Of a stretch of DNA of 58,152 bases, positions 26,471-35,294 are shown in pieces (the first letter of the stretch is position 1; each line of letters begins with the position of its first letter). Position numbers and translations under genes: made by a program. Below the pieces are notes generated by a model that was not told the DNA's origin, searched no databases, and was given only the letters and a program-made list of their open reading frames with translations. This DNA is from CALBZH01 sp964538515. Its GTDB lineage: Bacteria > Desulfobacterota > Syntrophobacteria > Syntrophobacterales > Syntrophobacteraceae. The stretch covers positions 1 to 58,152 of the forward strand of contig CAZIEW010000028.1 of NCBI GenBank assembly GCA_964538515.1, read 5' to 3'.

Positions 26471-27334
26471 ATGTGGATCCAGCGTGTTCATACTTATGGC
26501 CGACTGATCAAGTTCAGCCACACCATCTTTGCTCTTCCCTTCGCCCTCGCCTCCGTTCTCCTGGCGCACCGGGAGCATCCGGTGGGCTGGGCGACCCTGG
26601 GCTGGATCATCGTCGCGATGGCGGGGGCTCGCTCGGCAGCCATGGGCTTCAACCGCCTGGTCGATTACCACGTCGACATCAAGAACCCGCGAACCGCAAG
26701 TCGACCGCTGACAGCGGGGCTGATCGACAAACGGTCCGTCCTGCTGCTCATCATGGTCTCGTCGGCGGCCTTCGTGCTCAGTGCCTACCAGCTCGGCAGG
26801 CTGTGCTTCATCCTGTCGTTCCCGGTTCTCCTGGTGCTGCTCAGCTATTCCTACGCCAAGCGCTACACCATGTACTGCCACTTGCTGCTGGGCTTCGGAA
26901 TCGGACTCGCCCCTTTAGGTGCCTGGGTGGCCGTCACCGGGGCGCTGGATGCACGGATCCTCCTGCTGGCCCTGGCCCTCATGACGTACATTGCAGGCTT
27001 TGACATTCTCTACGCCTGCCAAGATGTCGATTTTGACCGCCAGGAGTCCCTGTTCTCCATTCCCTCGCGCCTCGGCGTCCGACCCGCGCTCACGATTTCC
27101 TCCCTGCTCCACGTGCTCACGTCCGCATCGCTGCTCACCCTCGCGTGGGCCTTTCAGCTGGGCTGGGCCTATCTCGGGTTTCTGACCGTCATCTCGGCGA
27201 TCCTCGTTGCCGAGCACCGCATGGTCACCCCGGATCGACTGGAAAACATTCCTTTTGCGTTTTTCCACCTGAACAGCGTCGTCTCGGTGCTCCTCTTCCT
27301 CGCGGTCCTGGTCGACGGCTGGGCATCCCGCTGA
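26471..27334 (+). CDS. UbiA-family prenyltransferase (probable quinone biosynthesis)
   Basis: A 287-residue integral membrane prenyltransferase with eight or nine helices. The first Asp-rich motif is NRLVDYHVDIKNPRT (N61 to D69) and the second is YACQDVDFDRQESLFS (D185 to D189); both bind Mg-prenyl diphosphate. The sequence GFDILYACQDVDFDRQ is typical of the UbiA-like group annotated as 4-hydroxybenzoate polyprenyltransferase or as MqnP in the futalosine menaquinone route, the latter being likely in a strict anaerobe. No mqn gene is nearby to decide. The 245-base upstream region holds several inverted repeats (for example CCCGG-CCGGG near 26360-26380) but no obvious promoter. It converges with azlD with one base between stops. 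Confidence 0.9.
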   Translation: MWIQRVHTYGRLIKFSHTIFALPFALASVLLAHREHPVGWATLGWIIVAMAGARSAAMGFNRLVDYHVDIKNPRTASRPLTAGLIDKRSVLLLIMVSSAAFVLSAYQLGRLCFILSFPVLLVLLSYSYAKRYTMYCHLLLGFGIGLAPLGAWVAVTGALDARILLLALALMTYIAGFDILYACQDVDFDRQESLFSIPSRLGVRPALTISSLLHVLTSASLLTLAWAFQLGWAYLGFLTVISAILVAEHRMVTPDRLENIPFAFFHLNSVVSVLLFLAVLVDGWASR

Positions 27335-27335
27335 G

Positions 27336-27662
27336 TTACGTCCACCAGCGTGTCGTGACCCAGTAAAGCAGCATCCCCACCAGGATCGTCCCCCCCAGAG
27401 AGCGGGTCTTCAGCGCAAAAAGCAGCGTCGGGACAGCGACAACCGACTTGGGCTGCAACAAGACAAGCACTCTCGGGTCCCCCCGCACGAACAGATCGGG
27501 GAAGATCAGAGCACTCAGGATGGCGACCGGAATGAGGTCCAGCCACTCGACGAACCATTGGGGCAGGCGCTGCTGAGCGAGGAAGAAGAGCGGAAGCCAC
27601 CGGGGAACATAGGTCACCAGGGCCATGCCGCCAACGATCAAGAAGTAGTCAGAATGCACCAC
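27336..27662 (-). CDS. azlD: AzlD-type branched-chain amino acid export subunit
   Basis: A small hydrophobic protein of about 108 residues with three or four transmembrane helices and the AzlD pattern: YFLIVGGMALVTYVPRWLPL, then LDLIPVAILSALIFPDLF, and KTRSLGGTILVGMLLYW. AzlC and AzlD together form an exporter for branched-chain or related amino acids. I place the start at GTG 27662 (GTG 27659 also possible) because AAGGGGAT precedes it and the resulting size matches the family; the ATG at 27716 would overlap azlC far more. It overlaps the end of azlC by about 14 bases, so the two are translationally coupled. Confidence 0.86.
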   Translation of the reverse strand: MVHSDYFLIVGGMALVTYVPRWLPLFFLAQQRLPQWFVEWLDLIPVAILSALIFPDLFVRGDPRVLVLLQPKSVVAVPTLLFALKTRSLGGTILVGMLLYWVTTRWWT

Positions 27663-28353
27663 GCTGCATCCCCTTCCGCTGTCTCGCCTTGAGCAAACCG
27701 AATCCCGTGGTCGCACCGACGAGCGACGCGATGATCACATACGCGTTTCCAGGCAGAATCAGCGAGACCCCGATGGAGACCACTCCGGAGATCAGCGCCG
27801 TCAGAAGGTAAAGCCCACCCCGGAGCTGCAGCATGAGGAGGCTGATGAACATGGCGCTCAATGCGTAATCGATTCCGAGAAAGCCCACGGGAATGAACTG
27901 CCCTCCATAAGCGCCGATGATCGTGCTCACGACCCAGGCCGCGTTCGTGCACTGATTGACGGCGAGAGCGTTCCACCGGTCCCACGTGCCTTTCCGAAAC
28001 TTCATGATGTTGATGGCGAAGCTCTCGTCGGTAACGCCGTATGCGAAGAGAGACAGAAAGGCCGGCGACGCCCCCTTGAAGAAAACGGACAGGGAGGAGC
28101 TCATGAGCACGTGTCTCAGATTGATCATGAAGGTCGTAACAGCGATGGCCAGAACCTCGGCTCCCCCGGAGATCATCGACACGGCCACGAACTGGGAGCT
28201 GCCGGCAAAGACGAGGATGGACATCATACCGATCTCTGCCGGACTGAATCCTGCCTTCTGAGCCAGGACTCCGAGCGCCATTCCGAGGGGGAAATAGGCC
28301 ATGCAGATGGGCCAGGCGGCTCTAACGCCCTCACGAATCGTGTCGTATCTCAA
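27649..28353 (-). CDS. azlC: AzlC-type branched-chain amino acid export permease
   Basis: A membrane protein of about 234 residues with the AzlC signature: REGVRAAWPICMAYFPLGMA near the start, PAEIGMMSILVFAGSSQFVA, and the central TTFMINLRHVLMSSSLS followed by FAYGVTDESFAIN. These are the conserved blocks of the 4-azaleucine resistance exporter. The frame extends back to 28551, but that part overlaps nadC and has no similarity. I prefer TTG 28353 because GGAG lies six bases upstream; TTG 28365 is an alternative without a site. It forms a pair with azlD and probably belongs to the transcript from valS and nadC. Confidence 0.88.
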   Translation of the reverse strand: MRYDTIREGVRAAWPICMAYFPLGMALGVLAQKAGFSPAEIGMMSILVFAGSSQFVAVSMISGGAEVLAIAVTTFMINLRHVLMSSSLSVFFKGASPAFLSLFAYGVTDESFAINIMKFRKGTWDRWNALAVNQCTNAAWVVSTIIGAYGGQFIPVGFLGIDYALSAMFISLLMLQLRGGLYLLTALISGVVSIGVSLILPGNAYVIIASLVGATTGFGLLKARQRKGMQRGAF

Positions 28354-28409
28354 ATCCTTCTCCAAGAAAGTGGGGGCTGGCAGCGACGGGAAGGGTAAAG
28401 GAAGGCCTG

Positions 28410-29252
28410 TCAACGGAGGTGGAGCTCCATGCTGATGTCCATCGCCCGCGCAGAATGCGTCAAGGCCCCGGATGAGACAAAATCCACGCCGGTTTCCGCG
28501 ATTCCGCGGATGTTCTCGAGGGTCACGCCACCGGAAACCTCGAGCAGGCAACGACCGTTCGCTTTCGATACAGCCTCTCGGATCATGTCGAGGGTGAAAT
28601 TGTCCAAGAGAATGATGTCCGCACCCGCGCCCATTGCTTCCTCAAACTGATCCAGCGTATCCACTTCGACTTCGACCTTGAGGCCATGAGGGGCACGGGC
28701 GCGGGCACGCTCAACGGCCGGTGCAACGCCTCCCGCCGCAGCCACGTGGTTGTCCTTGATCAGGATGCCGTCCGAGAGGCCGAACCGGTGATTCGAGCCG
28801 CCTCCATGGCGGACCGCTTCCTTTTCGAGCAGCCGCCAGAGGGGAGTTGTCTTACGCGTATCGAGCAACCGGCATGGCGTCCCGGAGATCGCCGCAGCCA
28901 TGCGTCGCGTCAGAGTGGCGATCCCGCACAACCGTTGCAGCAGGTTCAGCGCCGTACGCTCCCCCGCAAGAAGAGAGCGTGCGCTGCCGGTCAGGTGGAT
29001 GAATCGCTGGTCCCGCTCGATGCTCGCACCGTCATGAACGGAGAGCTCCACCGTCACCGAAGGATCGAGCAGCGCAAACACCCGGCGGAACGGAACGCTC
29101 CCGGAGAGAACCCCCGGTTCTCTCGCGATCACGGTCGCATCGGCCACAAGGCCGTCGTCGACCACGGCGAGGCTGGTCACATCCCCATGACCGAGGTCTT
29201 CTTGAAGGGACATGCGGAGCAATTCGTCGAGCTGCAGCATGACGGAATTCAC
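28410..29252 (-). CDS. nadC: Nicotinate-nucleotide pyrophosphorylase (carboxylating)
   Basis: NadC joins quinolinate and PRPP to give nicotinate mononucleotide in de novo NAD synthesis. The 280-residue length is standard. Family motifs are EDLGHGDVTSLAV near the start, ERTALNLLQRLCGIATLTRR near residue 80, LLDTRKTTPLWRLLEKEAVR with the quinolinate-binding Arg/Lys near residue 135, HRFGLSDGILIKDNHVAAAG near residue 155, and EVEVDTLDQFEEAMGAGADI near residue 195, then LLEVSGGVTLENIRGIAETG. The start ATG overlaps the valS stop (ATGA, 29249-29252), so nadC is translationally coupled to valS. azlC follows. Confidence 0.96.
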   Translation of the reverse strand: MNSVMLQLDELLRMSLQEDLGHGDVTSLAVVDDGLVADATVIAREPGVLSGSVPFRRVFALLDPSVTVELSVHDGASIERDQRFIHLTGSARSLLAGERTALNLLQRLCGIATLTRRMAAAISGTPCRLLDTRKTTPLWRLLEKEAVRHGGGSNHRFGLSDGILIKDNHVAAAGGVAPAVERARARAPHGLKVEVEVDTLDQFEEAMGAGADIILLDNFTLDMIREAVSKANGRCLLEVSGGVTLENIRGIAETGVDFVSSGALTHSARAMDISMELHLR

Positions 29253-31921
29253 CCCTGAGCACTGCCGCGGATCGTCTTGATCCGCTCCAACTGAGCCCGC
29301 ACTTTGTCGATCTTTTCCCCGAGCCGGCTTTCCTTTTCCTTTTCCTTCTCGATCACCTCCTGGGGAGCACGCGCGAGGAAGTCCTCGTTTGCAAGCTTCT
29401 TTTGCGTGAGTCCATATTCTTTGTCGACCTTCGCCAGCTCCTTCTCCAGTCGCTTGGACTCACTGTCGAAATCCAGGATTCCTTCGAGCAGCACGTAGAC
29501 TTCGATGCCCTTGGCGATCGTACTGGCCGCCATCTTGGGCTTCTCTTCCTCCCCGACAAGGGCGGTGTTCATGCTGGACAGGCGCGCAAGGTCGTTGATC
29601 GTGTCGCCGTATTCGCGCAGCAGGGCGGCCTGAGCCTCCTCGCCACACAAGCAGACGGCATCCACCCGGAGGGCGGGGGAGATGTTCATTTCGCCGCGGA
29701 TGTTTCGAATTCCGGAAACCACCGCCATGATCGTGTCCGTCATTTCCTCAGCTGCGGCATCCAGACGCTCGGGCTCCGCAGTGGGAAGCGATGCTTTCAT
29801 GATGCTGCCGTTCGACCCGGGCAGCTTTTGCCAGATTTCCTCGGTCACGAACGGCATGACGGGGTGGAGGAGCAGAAGAATCTGGCGAAGCACATCCAGA
29901 GACACAGCCTGAGCGAGGGCCTTGGCGTTTGGGTCTTCGCCGTAGAAATCCTGCTTGATCATCTCCAGGTACCAGTCGCAGAACTCCCGCCACACGAAGT
30001 GGTACACCGAATGGGCATACTGGTTGAAATGATACTCGGTAATCGACTCGTCGACCTCGCCGATGACGCGCTGGAGACGACTCAAAATCCATCGGTGCCA
30101 TAACCGCTCGGGCTTTTTCGGGATCTCCGGCAGACGACCTGTGTCTTCACAATTCATGAGCACAAGCCGCGCAGCATTCCAGATCTTGTTGACGAAGTGC
30201 CGATATCCCTCGATGCGCTCCTCGGACAGCTTGACATCTCGTCCTTGAACGGCCAGGGCCGTGAGGGTGAAGCGCAGGGCGTCGGTCCCGAACTGGTCCA
30301 TCATGATGAGCGGATCGATGACGTTTCCCTTGGATTTGCTCATCTTCTGCCCGTGGGCATCCCGGACAAGCGCGTGCACGTAAACATCCCGGAAAGGCAC
30401 TTCCTTCATGAAGTGAAGCCCCATCATCATCATGCGCGCCACCCAGAAGAACAGGATGTCGAAGCCGGTAACGAGGACAGACGTCGGGTAGAACTTCCTG
30501 AGGTCCGGTGTGTCCTCGGGCCAGCCGAGGGTTGAAAACGGCCAGAGGGCCGAGCTGAACCAGGTATCCAGGACGTCTTCATCCCGTGCGAGATCCGAGG
30601 ACCCGCAATCCGGACAGCTCGTTGGATCCGTCATGCTCACGATCACCTTGCCGCAGGCGCCGCAGTACCAGGCGGGGATCCGGTGTCCCCACCAGATCTG
30701 CCGGCTGATGCACCAGTCTTCAACATTTTCGAGCCAGTTGAAATAGTCCTTTTCCCATTTGAGCGGGATGATGCGGGTGCGGCCGTCTCGAACCGCCTCC
30801 ATCGCCTTCTCTGCCAGAGGCTTCGTGTCGACGAACCACTGCAGGGACAGGCTCGGCTCCACCACGCTCTTGCAGCGATAGCAGTGCCCGACCCGGTGCT
30901 TGTAAGGCTCGATCTTCTCCAGAAAGCCGCCCTTTTCGAGATCCTCCAGCACCTGCTTTCGGCAGGCGAAGCGGTCGAGGCCGGCGTATTTGCCGGCATC
31001 CGCGCTCATGGTACCATCGTCCGCAAGCACCTGCACCAACTCCAGCTTGTGCTTGCGCCCGATGTCGAAGTCATTGAAGTCGTGCGCCGGCGTGATCTTC
31101 AGAGCCCCGGTGCCGAATTCCCGGTCCACATAGCTGTCGCCGATCACGGGAATTCGACGCTCGGCAAGCGGCAGCAGCACGTCTTTTCCGACGAAACCGC
31201 TGTAGCGAGGGTCCTCGGGATGAACGGCGACCGCCGTGTCCCCCAGCATCGTCTCGGGCCGCGTCGTCGCAACGACGACACTCCCGCTTCCGTCGATCAA
31301 GGGATAGCGCAGGTAGTAAAGGTGGCTGTCCAGCTCCTCGCCTTCCACCTCGATGTTGGCCAGCGCCGTCATACACCGAGGGCACCAGTTGATCATCCGC
31401 TTGCCCCGGTAGATGAGCCCTTCCTCGTAGAGCGTCACGAAGACCTGGCGAACGGCCTTGGAAAGCCCCTCATCCATGGTGAAGCGCTCGCGGGACCAAT
31501 CGCACATGGCTCCCAGGCGGCGGAGCTGGTTGGTGATGATGCCGCCGTATTTCTCCTTCCACACCCACACACGGTCAAGGAAGGCTTCTCGCCCGAGCTC
31601 ATGGCGGGACAGATCTTCCCTGGCCAGGTCCCGTTCGACGACGTTCTGGGTGGCGATGCCCGCATGGTCCGTCCCGGGAACCCACAGAACCTCCATGCCC
31701 TTGAGCTTCATATAACGGCACAAGATATCCTGAAGGGTGTTGTTGAGGGCATGCCCCATGTGAAGGGTCCCGGTCACATTGGGAGGCGGAATGACGATGG
31801 TAAACGGAGGATTTCCACTGTTGACGTCGGCTCGAAACAGCCCCTCCTCGCTCCAAGTCGCATACCAGCGGGGCTCGAGATCGTGAAATGTGTACCCTTT
31901 GGGCAGGTTGCCTTCGCTCAT
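29249..31921 (-). CDS. valS: Valyl-tRNA synthetase
   Basis: The class Ia synthetase for tRNA-Val, 890 residues. The HIGH motif is within PPPNVTGTLHMGHALN near residue 47, the editing domain CP1 spans about 150-350 (VVATTRPETMLGDTAVAVHP), and KMSKSKGNVIDP lies near residue 527. Zinc-binding cysteines are visible (CGACGK and CPDCGS). The C-terminal coiled-coil arm with repeated Lys/Glu (EKELAKVDKEYGLTQKKLAN) is typical of ValS. ATG 31921 follows AGAGGGAACG. No T-box-like leader is visible in the 179 bases upstream; a terminator of the preceding gene lies there. The stop overlaps nadC by four bases. Confidence 0.98.
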   Translation of the reverse strand: MSEGNLPKGYTFHDLEPRWYATWSEEGLFRADVNSGNPPFTIVIPPPNVTGTLHMGHALNNTLQDILCRYMKLKGMEVLWVPGTDHAGIATQNVVERDLAREDLSRHELGREAFLDRVWVWKEKYGGIITNQLRRLGAMCDWSRERFTMDEGLSKAVRQVFVTLYEEGLIYRGKRMINWCPRCMTALANIEVEGEELDSHLYYLRYPLIDGSGSVVVATTRPETMLGDTAVAVHPEDPRYSGFVGKDVLLPLAERRIPVIGDSYVDREFGTGALKITPAHDFNDFDIGRKHKLELVQVLADDGTMSADAGKYAGLDRFACRKQVLEDLEKGGFLEKIEPYKHRVGHCYRCKSVVEPSLSLQWFVDTKPLAEKAMEAVRDGRTRIIPLKWEKDYFNWLENVEDWCISRQIWWGHRIPAWYCGACGKVIVSMTDPTSCPDCGSSDLARDEDVLDTWFSSALWPFSTLGWPEDTPDLRKFYPTSVLVTGFDILFFWVARMMMMGLHFMKEVPFRDVYVHALVRDAHGQKMSKSKGNVIDPLIMMDQFGTDALRFTLTALAVQGRDVKLSEERIEGYRHFVNKIWNAARLVLMNCEDTGRLPEIPKKPERLWHRWILSRLQRVIGEVDESITEYHFNQYAHSVYHFVWREFCDWYLEMIKQDFYGEDPNAKALAQAVSLDVLRQILLLLHPVMPFVTEEIWQKLPGSNGSIMKASLPTAEPERLDAAAEEMTDTIMAVVSGIRNIRGEMNISPALRVDAVCLCGEEAQAALLREYGDTINDLARLSSMNTALVGEEEKPKMAASTIAKGIEVYVLLEGILDFDSESKRLEKELAKVDKEYGLTQKKLANEDFLARAPQEVIEKEKEKESRLGEKIDKVRAQLERIKTIRGSAQG

Positions 31922-31982
31922 GGGCCGTTCCCTCTACCTCCTCAACATCCAGATGTGTGATGAGCAGTAACCGATCTATGAA

Positions 31983-32019
31983 AGAACACCCCCTCCAGGA
32001 AATCCAAAGAGGGGGTTCT
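31983..32019 (-). terminator. Terminator-like hairpin between the acidic protein gene and valS
   Basis: On the minus strand AGAACCCCCTC pairs with GAGGGGGTGTTCT across a 13-base loop, followed by the weak tract TTCTTTC. The position, 80 bases after the stop of the acidic protein gene, suits a terminator, but the T-run is imperfect. Confidence 0.6.
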
Positions 32020-32100
32020 GTCCGCGCCCAAGCGGCTCGTATGCCGGGGGATCCCGGCCCTCAGCAGGGGCTCGTCCCGTTGCAGCCCGGGCCGGCGGGC

Positions 32101-32760
32101 TCAATGGGACCCTTTGACCTTCTCGATCTCTTCCCGCAGGATCTCACGGACGATATCGGGAAGCTTCGTTTCCACCATAGCCCGAATCGCGTCCATCAGG
32201 CGGACCTCCATCGAGGACAGCACTTCATCGAGGGATGCGTGCACAGTCCCCGGGAGGGCTTTTTCGAGAGGCGCCACCGCCGCTTCGGGCACTTCCGCCG
32301 TTTCGCGCCCCACGAAGATCTCGACCGGATCTTCTTTCAAAGAAACCGCAGCCTTCGAAGCCGCCTCGGCAACGAAGCTGGAGGCGTCTTCCGTCTTTGA
32401 AACCGGCTTGACTTGAAGCTCCGCCCCGATATCCACCTCCGGCACGACCTCGGGCTCAGGCTCCGATGCCGTCGGCTCGTCTTCCGAAAACGATAAATCC
32501 TTCAGAAAATCGTCCGCCAGATCCTCGTCGCCCTCTTCTCCCTTCAGGGTCAAATCCAGATCCCCGAGGTCGAAATCCTCGTCCGCATCGAGGATTTCAG
32601 CGTCCAGTCCCATCTGGTCGTCCTCAAGGGCTTCATCCTCCAAATCGATGATCTCTTCCAGGTCGATGATCTCTTCATCATCATCCTCAAGGTCGAACTG
32701 AAGGGTGGGCTCCGCTCCCTTGTCGTCGTCCAACGTCGCCGCTTGTTTGGGCTTTTTCAT
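32101..32760 (-). CDS. Acidic repetitive protein of unknown function
   Basis: A 219-residue protein with no recognised catalytic domain. Residues about 8-85 are extremely acidic with internal repeats (DLEEIIDLED-type units around residues 30-45, and ILDADEDFDLGDLDLTLKG). A Pro/Glu/Val linker follows to about residue 165. The C-terminal 50 residues are predicted amphipathic helix (MEVRLMDAIRAMVETKLPDI, then VREILREEIEKV). The layout of a short acidic disordered region plus C-terminal helical oligomerisation tail recalls bacterial polar scaffold proteins, but I see no sequence signature of PopZ. Similar acidic proteins with an LPDIVREIL-like tail occur in Desulfobacterota by memory. ATG 32760 has GGCGGGA upstream. 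Confidence 0.7.
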   Translation of the reverse strand: MKKPKQAATLDDDKGAEPTLQFDLEDDDEEIIDLEEIIDLEDEALEDDQMGLDAEILDADEDFDLGDLDLTLKGEEGDEDLADDFLKDLSFSEDEPTASEPEPEVVPEVDIGAELQVKPVSKTEDASSFVAEAASKAAVSLKEDPVEIFVGRETAEVPEAAVAPLEKALPGTVHASLDEVLSSMEVRLMDAIRAMVETKLPDIVREILREEIEKVKGSH

Positions 32761-32966
32761 GTCATCCCGCCTAGACTGAAGGATCGTGCTCGTGGAAACC
32801 CCGCCCTCGCGTCACGCGCGCTCCATCGCCCTCTCAAGACCAAGCCTGAGCTGGGGCAATACCATTCCCGGGCTGGTAACACCAAGGGAGCGCAGCGGTA
32901 AAGGCTGGCCACGGATATCATGCCGAAAATTCATCTGTCAAGCTGCATATCCCTTGAATTGAGCCC

Positions 32967-34049
32967 TCAGAGCTTCATCCATGGACGTGGCAGGAAGAGC
33001 CGTTTGTAGAGGTCAAGCGCATACCGATCCGTCATCCCGGCGATGTAATCGCAGATTTGACGCTCCCTGCTCGTCCCCTCGGCGGCGGCCCCGATCTCTT
33101 GGCCGAACAGACGATCGTCTTTCATGAACAGGCTGAACAGATCCTCTATGATTTTAAAGACCCGATCGAATTCCAGCCGCACTTGAGGCACATCGTACAC
33201 GCGATCGAACAAGAACACTCGCAGAGCATCGACCACGGACAGCACTGGCGCGCTCATCGTGATCTCCCCGCAGTCCTTCCCAAGACTTGTGTGGATGATG
33301 TCGTAGACAAGCGTGTGGATTCGTTGGGAATGACGTGATCCAAGGCCGGTCCTGACGGCGGCAGGGATGTCGTCTTCTTTGAGAATATCGGCCCGAAGAG
33401 CGTCGTCCAAATCGTGGTTCAAATAGGCGACGATGTCTGCCAGCCGGACCACCTGAGCTTCCAAGGTATCCGCCCGCTCGTCCGCATCGAGAAAGATTGG
33501 ACTGCACCTGCCCTTCGAATGCTTCAAAATCCCGTCACGTACCTCGTGGGTCAGATTGAGACCCCGGCCGGCGTTTTCCAGCCGATCGACGACCCGCAGA
33601 CTCTGCACGGTGTGATGGAAACCGCCGGGGATGATTTGGTTGAGCACGCGCTCGCCACCGTGTCCAAAGGGGGTGTGCCCCAGGTCATGGCCCAGGGCGA
33701 TGGCTTCGATCAGGTCCTCGTTGAGGCGAAGTCCTCTCCCGATCGTTCGCGCAATCTGGGATACCTCGAGGGTGTGCGTGAGGCGAGTTCGATAGTGGTC
33801 GCCCGTGGGAGAGAGAAAGACCTGGGTTTTGTGCTTGAGACGCCGAAAGGCCTTGCAGTGGACAATGCGATCCCGGTCGCGCTGGTATGCCGTCCGAAGC
33901 GTGCACTCCTCTTCTTTTTTCAGTCGCCCTCTGGACTGGCTGCTCGCCTGCGCCCGAGGTGAGAGCTGAGACCGCTCCCGCGCTTCGATTTCCAAGCGCA
34001 ACGGAAACGGCTGCTCGTCCGGTCTTTCACGGGGTGCCTCATTTGGCAT
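32967..34049 (-). CDS. dgt: Deoxyguanosinetriphosphate triphosphohydrolase-like protein
   Basis: An HD-domain dNTP triphosphohydrolase of the dGTPase type-2 group, about 360 residues from ATG 34049. The start is chosen because the frame to 34100 would overlap the divergent lptF start. Motifs: RDRDRIVHCKAFRRLKHKTQ, then RLTHTLEVSQIARTIGRGLR with the first metal His, ALGHDLGHTPFGHGGERVLN with the HD pair near residue 125, and RLADIVAYLNHDLDDALRAD with the last Asp. It removes triphosphate from dNTPs in the cytoplasm and helps control pool sizes. It is divergent from lptF with only 38 bases between start codons. Confidence 0.92.
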   Translation of the reverse strand: MPNEAPRERPDEQPFPLRLEIEARERSQLSPRAQASSQSRGRLKKEEECTLRTAYQRDRDRIVHCKAFRRLKHKTQVFLSPTGDHYRTRLTHTLEVSQIARTIGRGLRLNEDLIEAIALGHDLGHTPFGHGGERVLNQIIPGGFHHTVQSLRVVDRLENAGRGLNLTHEVRDGILKHSKGRCSPIFLDADERADTLEAQVVRLADIVAYLNHDLDDALRADILKEDDIPAAVRTGLGSRHSQRIHTLVYDIIHTSLGKDCGEITMSAPVLSVVDALRVFLFDRVYDVPQVRLEFDRVFKIIEDLFSLFMKDDRLFGQEIGAAAEGTSRERQICDYIAGMTDRYALDLYKRLFLPRPWMKL

Positions 34050-34087
34050 TGACCTGATCCATCCCTTTTCAGTACTAATACGCTCCG

Positions 34088-35293
34088 ATGAAAAAGACAC
34101 TTTTCTTTTATCTCGTCGAAGAGCAGCTCGCCCCCCTTTTCGTGGGTCTCCTGGGGTTGACGATCATTCTGCTGACGGGCCGCCTGTTGCAGCTCACGCG
34201 CTATCTCTTTACCTCCCCCATGACGATCTCGGACCTTGCGGAGCTGATGGCTTATGCCCTGCCGAAGCTCATCTTGTTTGCCATGCCGATGGCGACCCTC
34301 ATGGGTGTACTGCTCGCCTTCGTGCGCCTGAGTGGCGACAACGAGATCGTTGCCCTCAGAGCGGCCGGGATCCCTGCCACCCAGTTTTTGCCGGCGACGC
34401 TCGCGGTGCTGCTGTTTATGACAACGCTCTCCTACTTCAACACCATCTACCTGATACCCGCATCAAGTCAAGCTTTTGAGCAGAAGCTCAAGTCCATCGG
34501 AAAAGTCAGCTTGCCTGCCTTCCTCAAGGAAGGCACGTTCATCGATATTGTCCCGAATTTGGTTTTCTTCTTTAAGTCCGTGGACCCATCCAACCTCACA
34601 ATCGAAGGCGTTTTCGCACAAGATCAGCGCCAGCAGGACGTGAGACTCACCATCATTGCGGAGCGCGCTCGTATCATCGTACCCCGCTCACTGAATCAAT
34701 TGGTCTTCAAAATGTCGGACGGCATCATCACGCGAGTTCCAGACACGTACAAGGATGCCCAGACGATCACGTTCAAGTCGTATGATCTCACCCTTTCCCT
34801 TGACGAGCTGTTCAGCGGCGGTCCAGTGAAGGGAGGCAAGGCCAAACGGTTGATGAGCCTGACGGAGCTTCGCCACACCGCCTACGAGACCCCGGGGCTG
34901 CCCGCTAAGGCCACGCTTCCGTACGCCCTCGAGCTCCATCAGCGGCTGGCTCTTCCCATGGGCTGCCTGTTCTTGGGATTGATGGGGCCTCCGCTCGGCG
35001 CCCTGTTCCGGCAAAGAAGCCGCATGACCGGCATCACGCTCGGCCTGTCGATCTACCTCACCTATTACATCATCCTCTCCGCCGGAAAAGGACTGGGGGA
35101 AAATGGCCTGATCCCGCCATCCGTCGCCATGTGGACCCCCAATGCCCTCAGTGTGCTGCTTGCGGTCTATCTGTGGGTCAAAACGCAGCGAGAGACTCCC
35201 ATGGTGTGGGTGACCATCGTGAACCGGCTGCGCGGATGGATCATCGCGAGACGGAAGGTTGCTTCCGTCCCCTCCGATAGCCCAAAGGCGTAA
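34088..35293 (+). CDS. lptF: LPS export ABC transporter permease LptF
   Basis: LptF and LptG form the inner-membrane channel that extracts lipopolysaccharide and passes it to LptC. The 401-residue product has six transmembrane helices in the usual 3+3 arrangement around a periplasmic beta-jellyroll. The first helix block YLVEEQLAPLFVGLLGLTII, the coupling segment MPMATLMGVLLAFVRLSGDN with EIVALRAAGI, and the second helix block LPYALELHQRLALPMGCLFL are family signatures. The jellyroll spans about residues 130-270. lptG starts one base after its stop, so the two are co-translated. dgt is divergent upstream. Confidence 0.94.
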   Translation: MKKTLFFYLVEEQLAPLFVGLLGLTIILLTGRLLQLTRYLFTSPMTISDLAELMAYALPKLILFAMPMATLMGVLLAFVRLSGDNEIVALRAAGIPATQFLPATLAVLLFMTTLSYFNTIYLIPASSQAFEQKLKSIGKVSLPAFLKEGTFIDIVPNLVFFFKSVDPSNLTIEGVFAQDQRQQDVRLTIIAERARIIVPRSLNQLVFKMSDGIITRVPDTYKDAQTITFKSYDLTLSLDELFSGGPVKGGKAKRLMSLTELRHTAYETPGLPAKATLPYALELHQRLALPMGCLFLGLMGPPLGALFRQRSRMTGITLGLSIYLTYYIILSAGKGLGENGLIPPSVAMWTPNALSVLLAVYLWVKTQRETPMVWVTIVNRLRGWIIARRKVASVPSDSPKA

Positions 35294-35294
35294 C

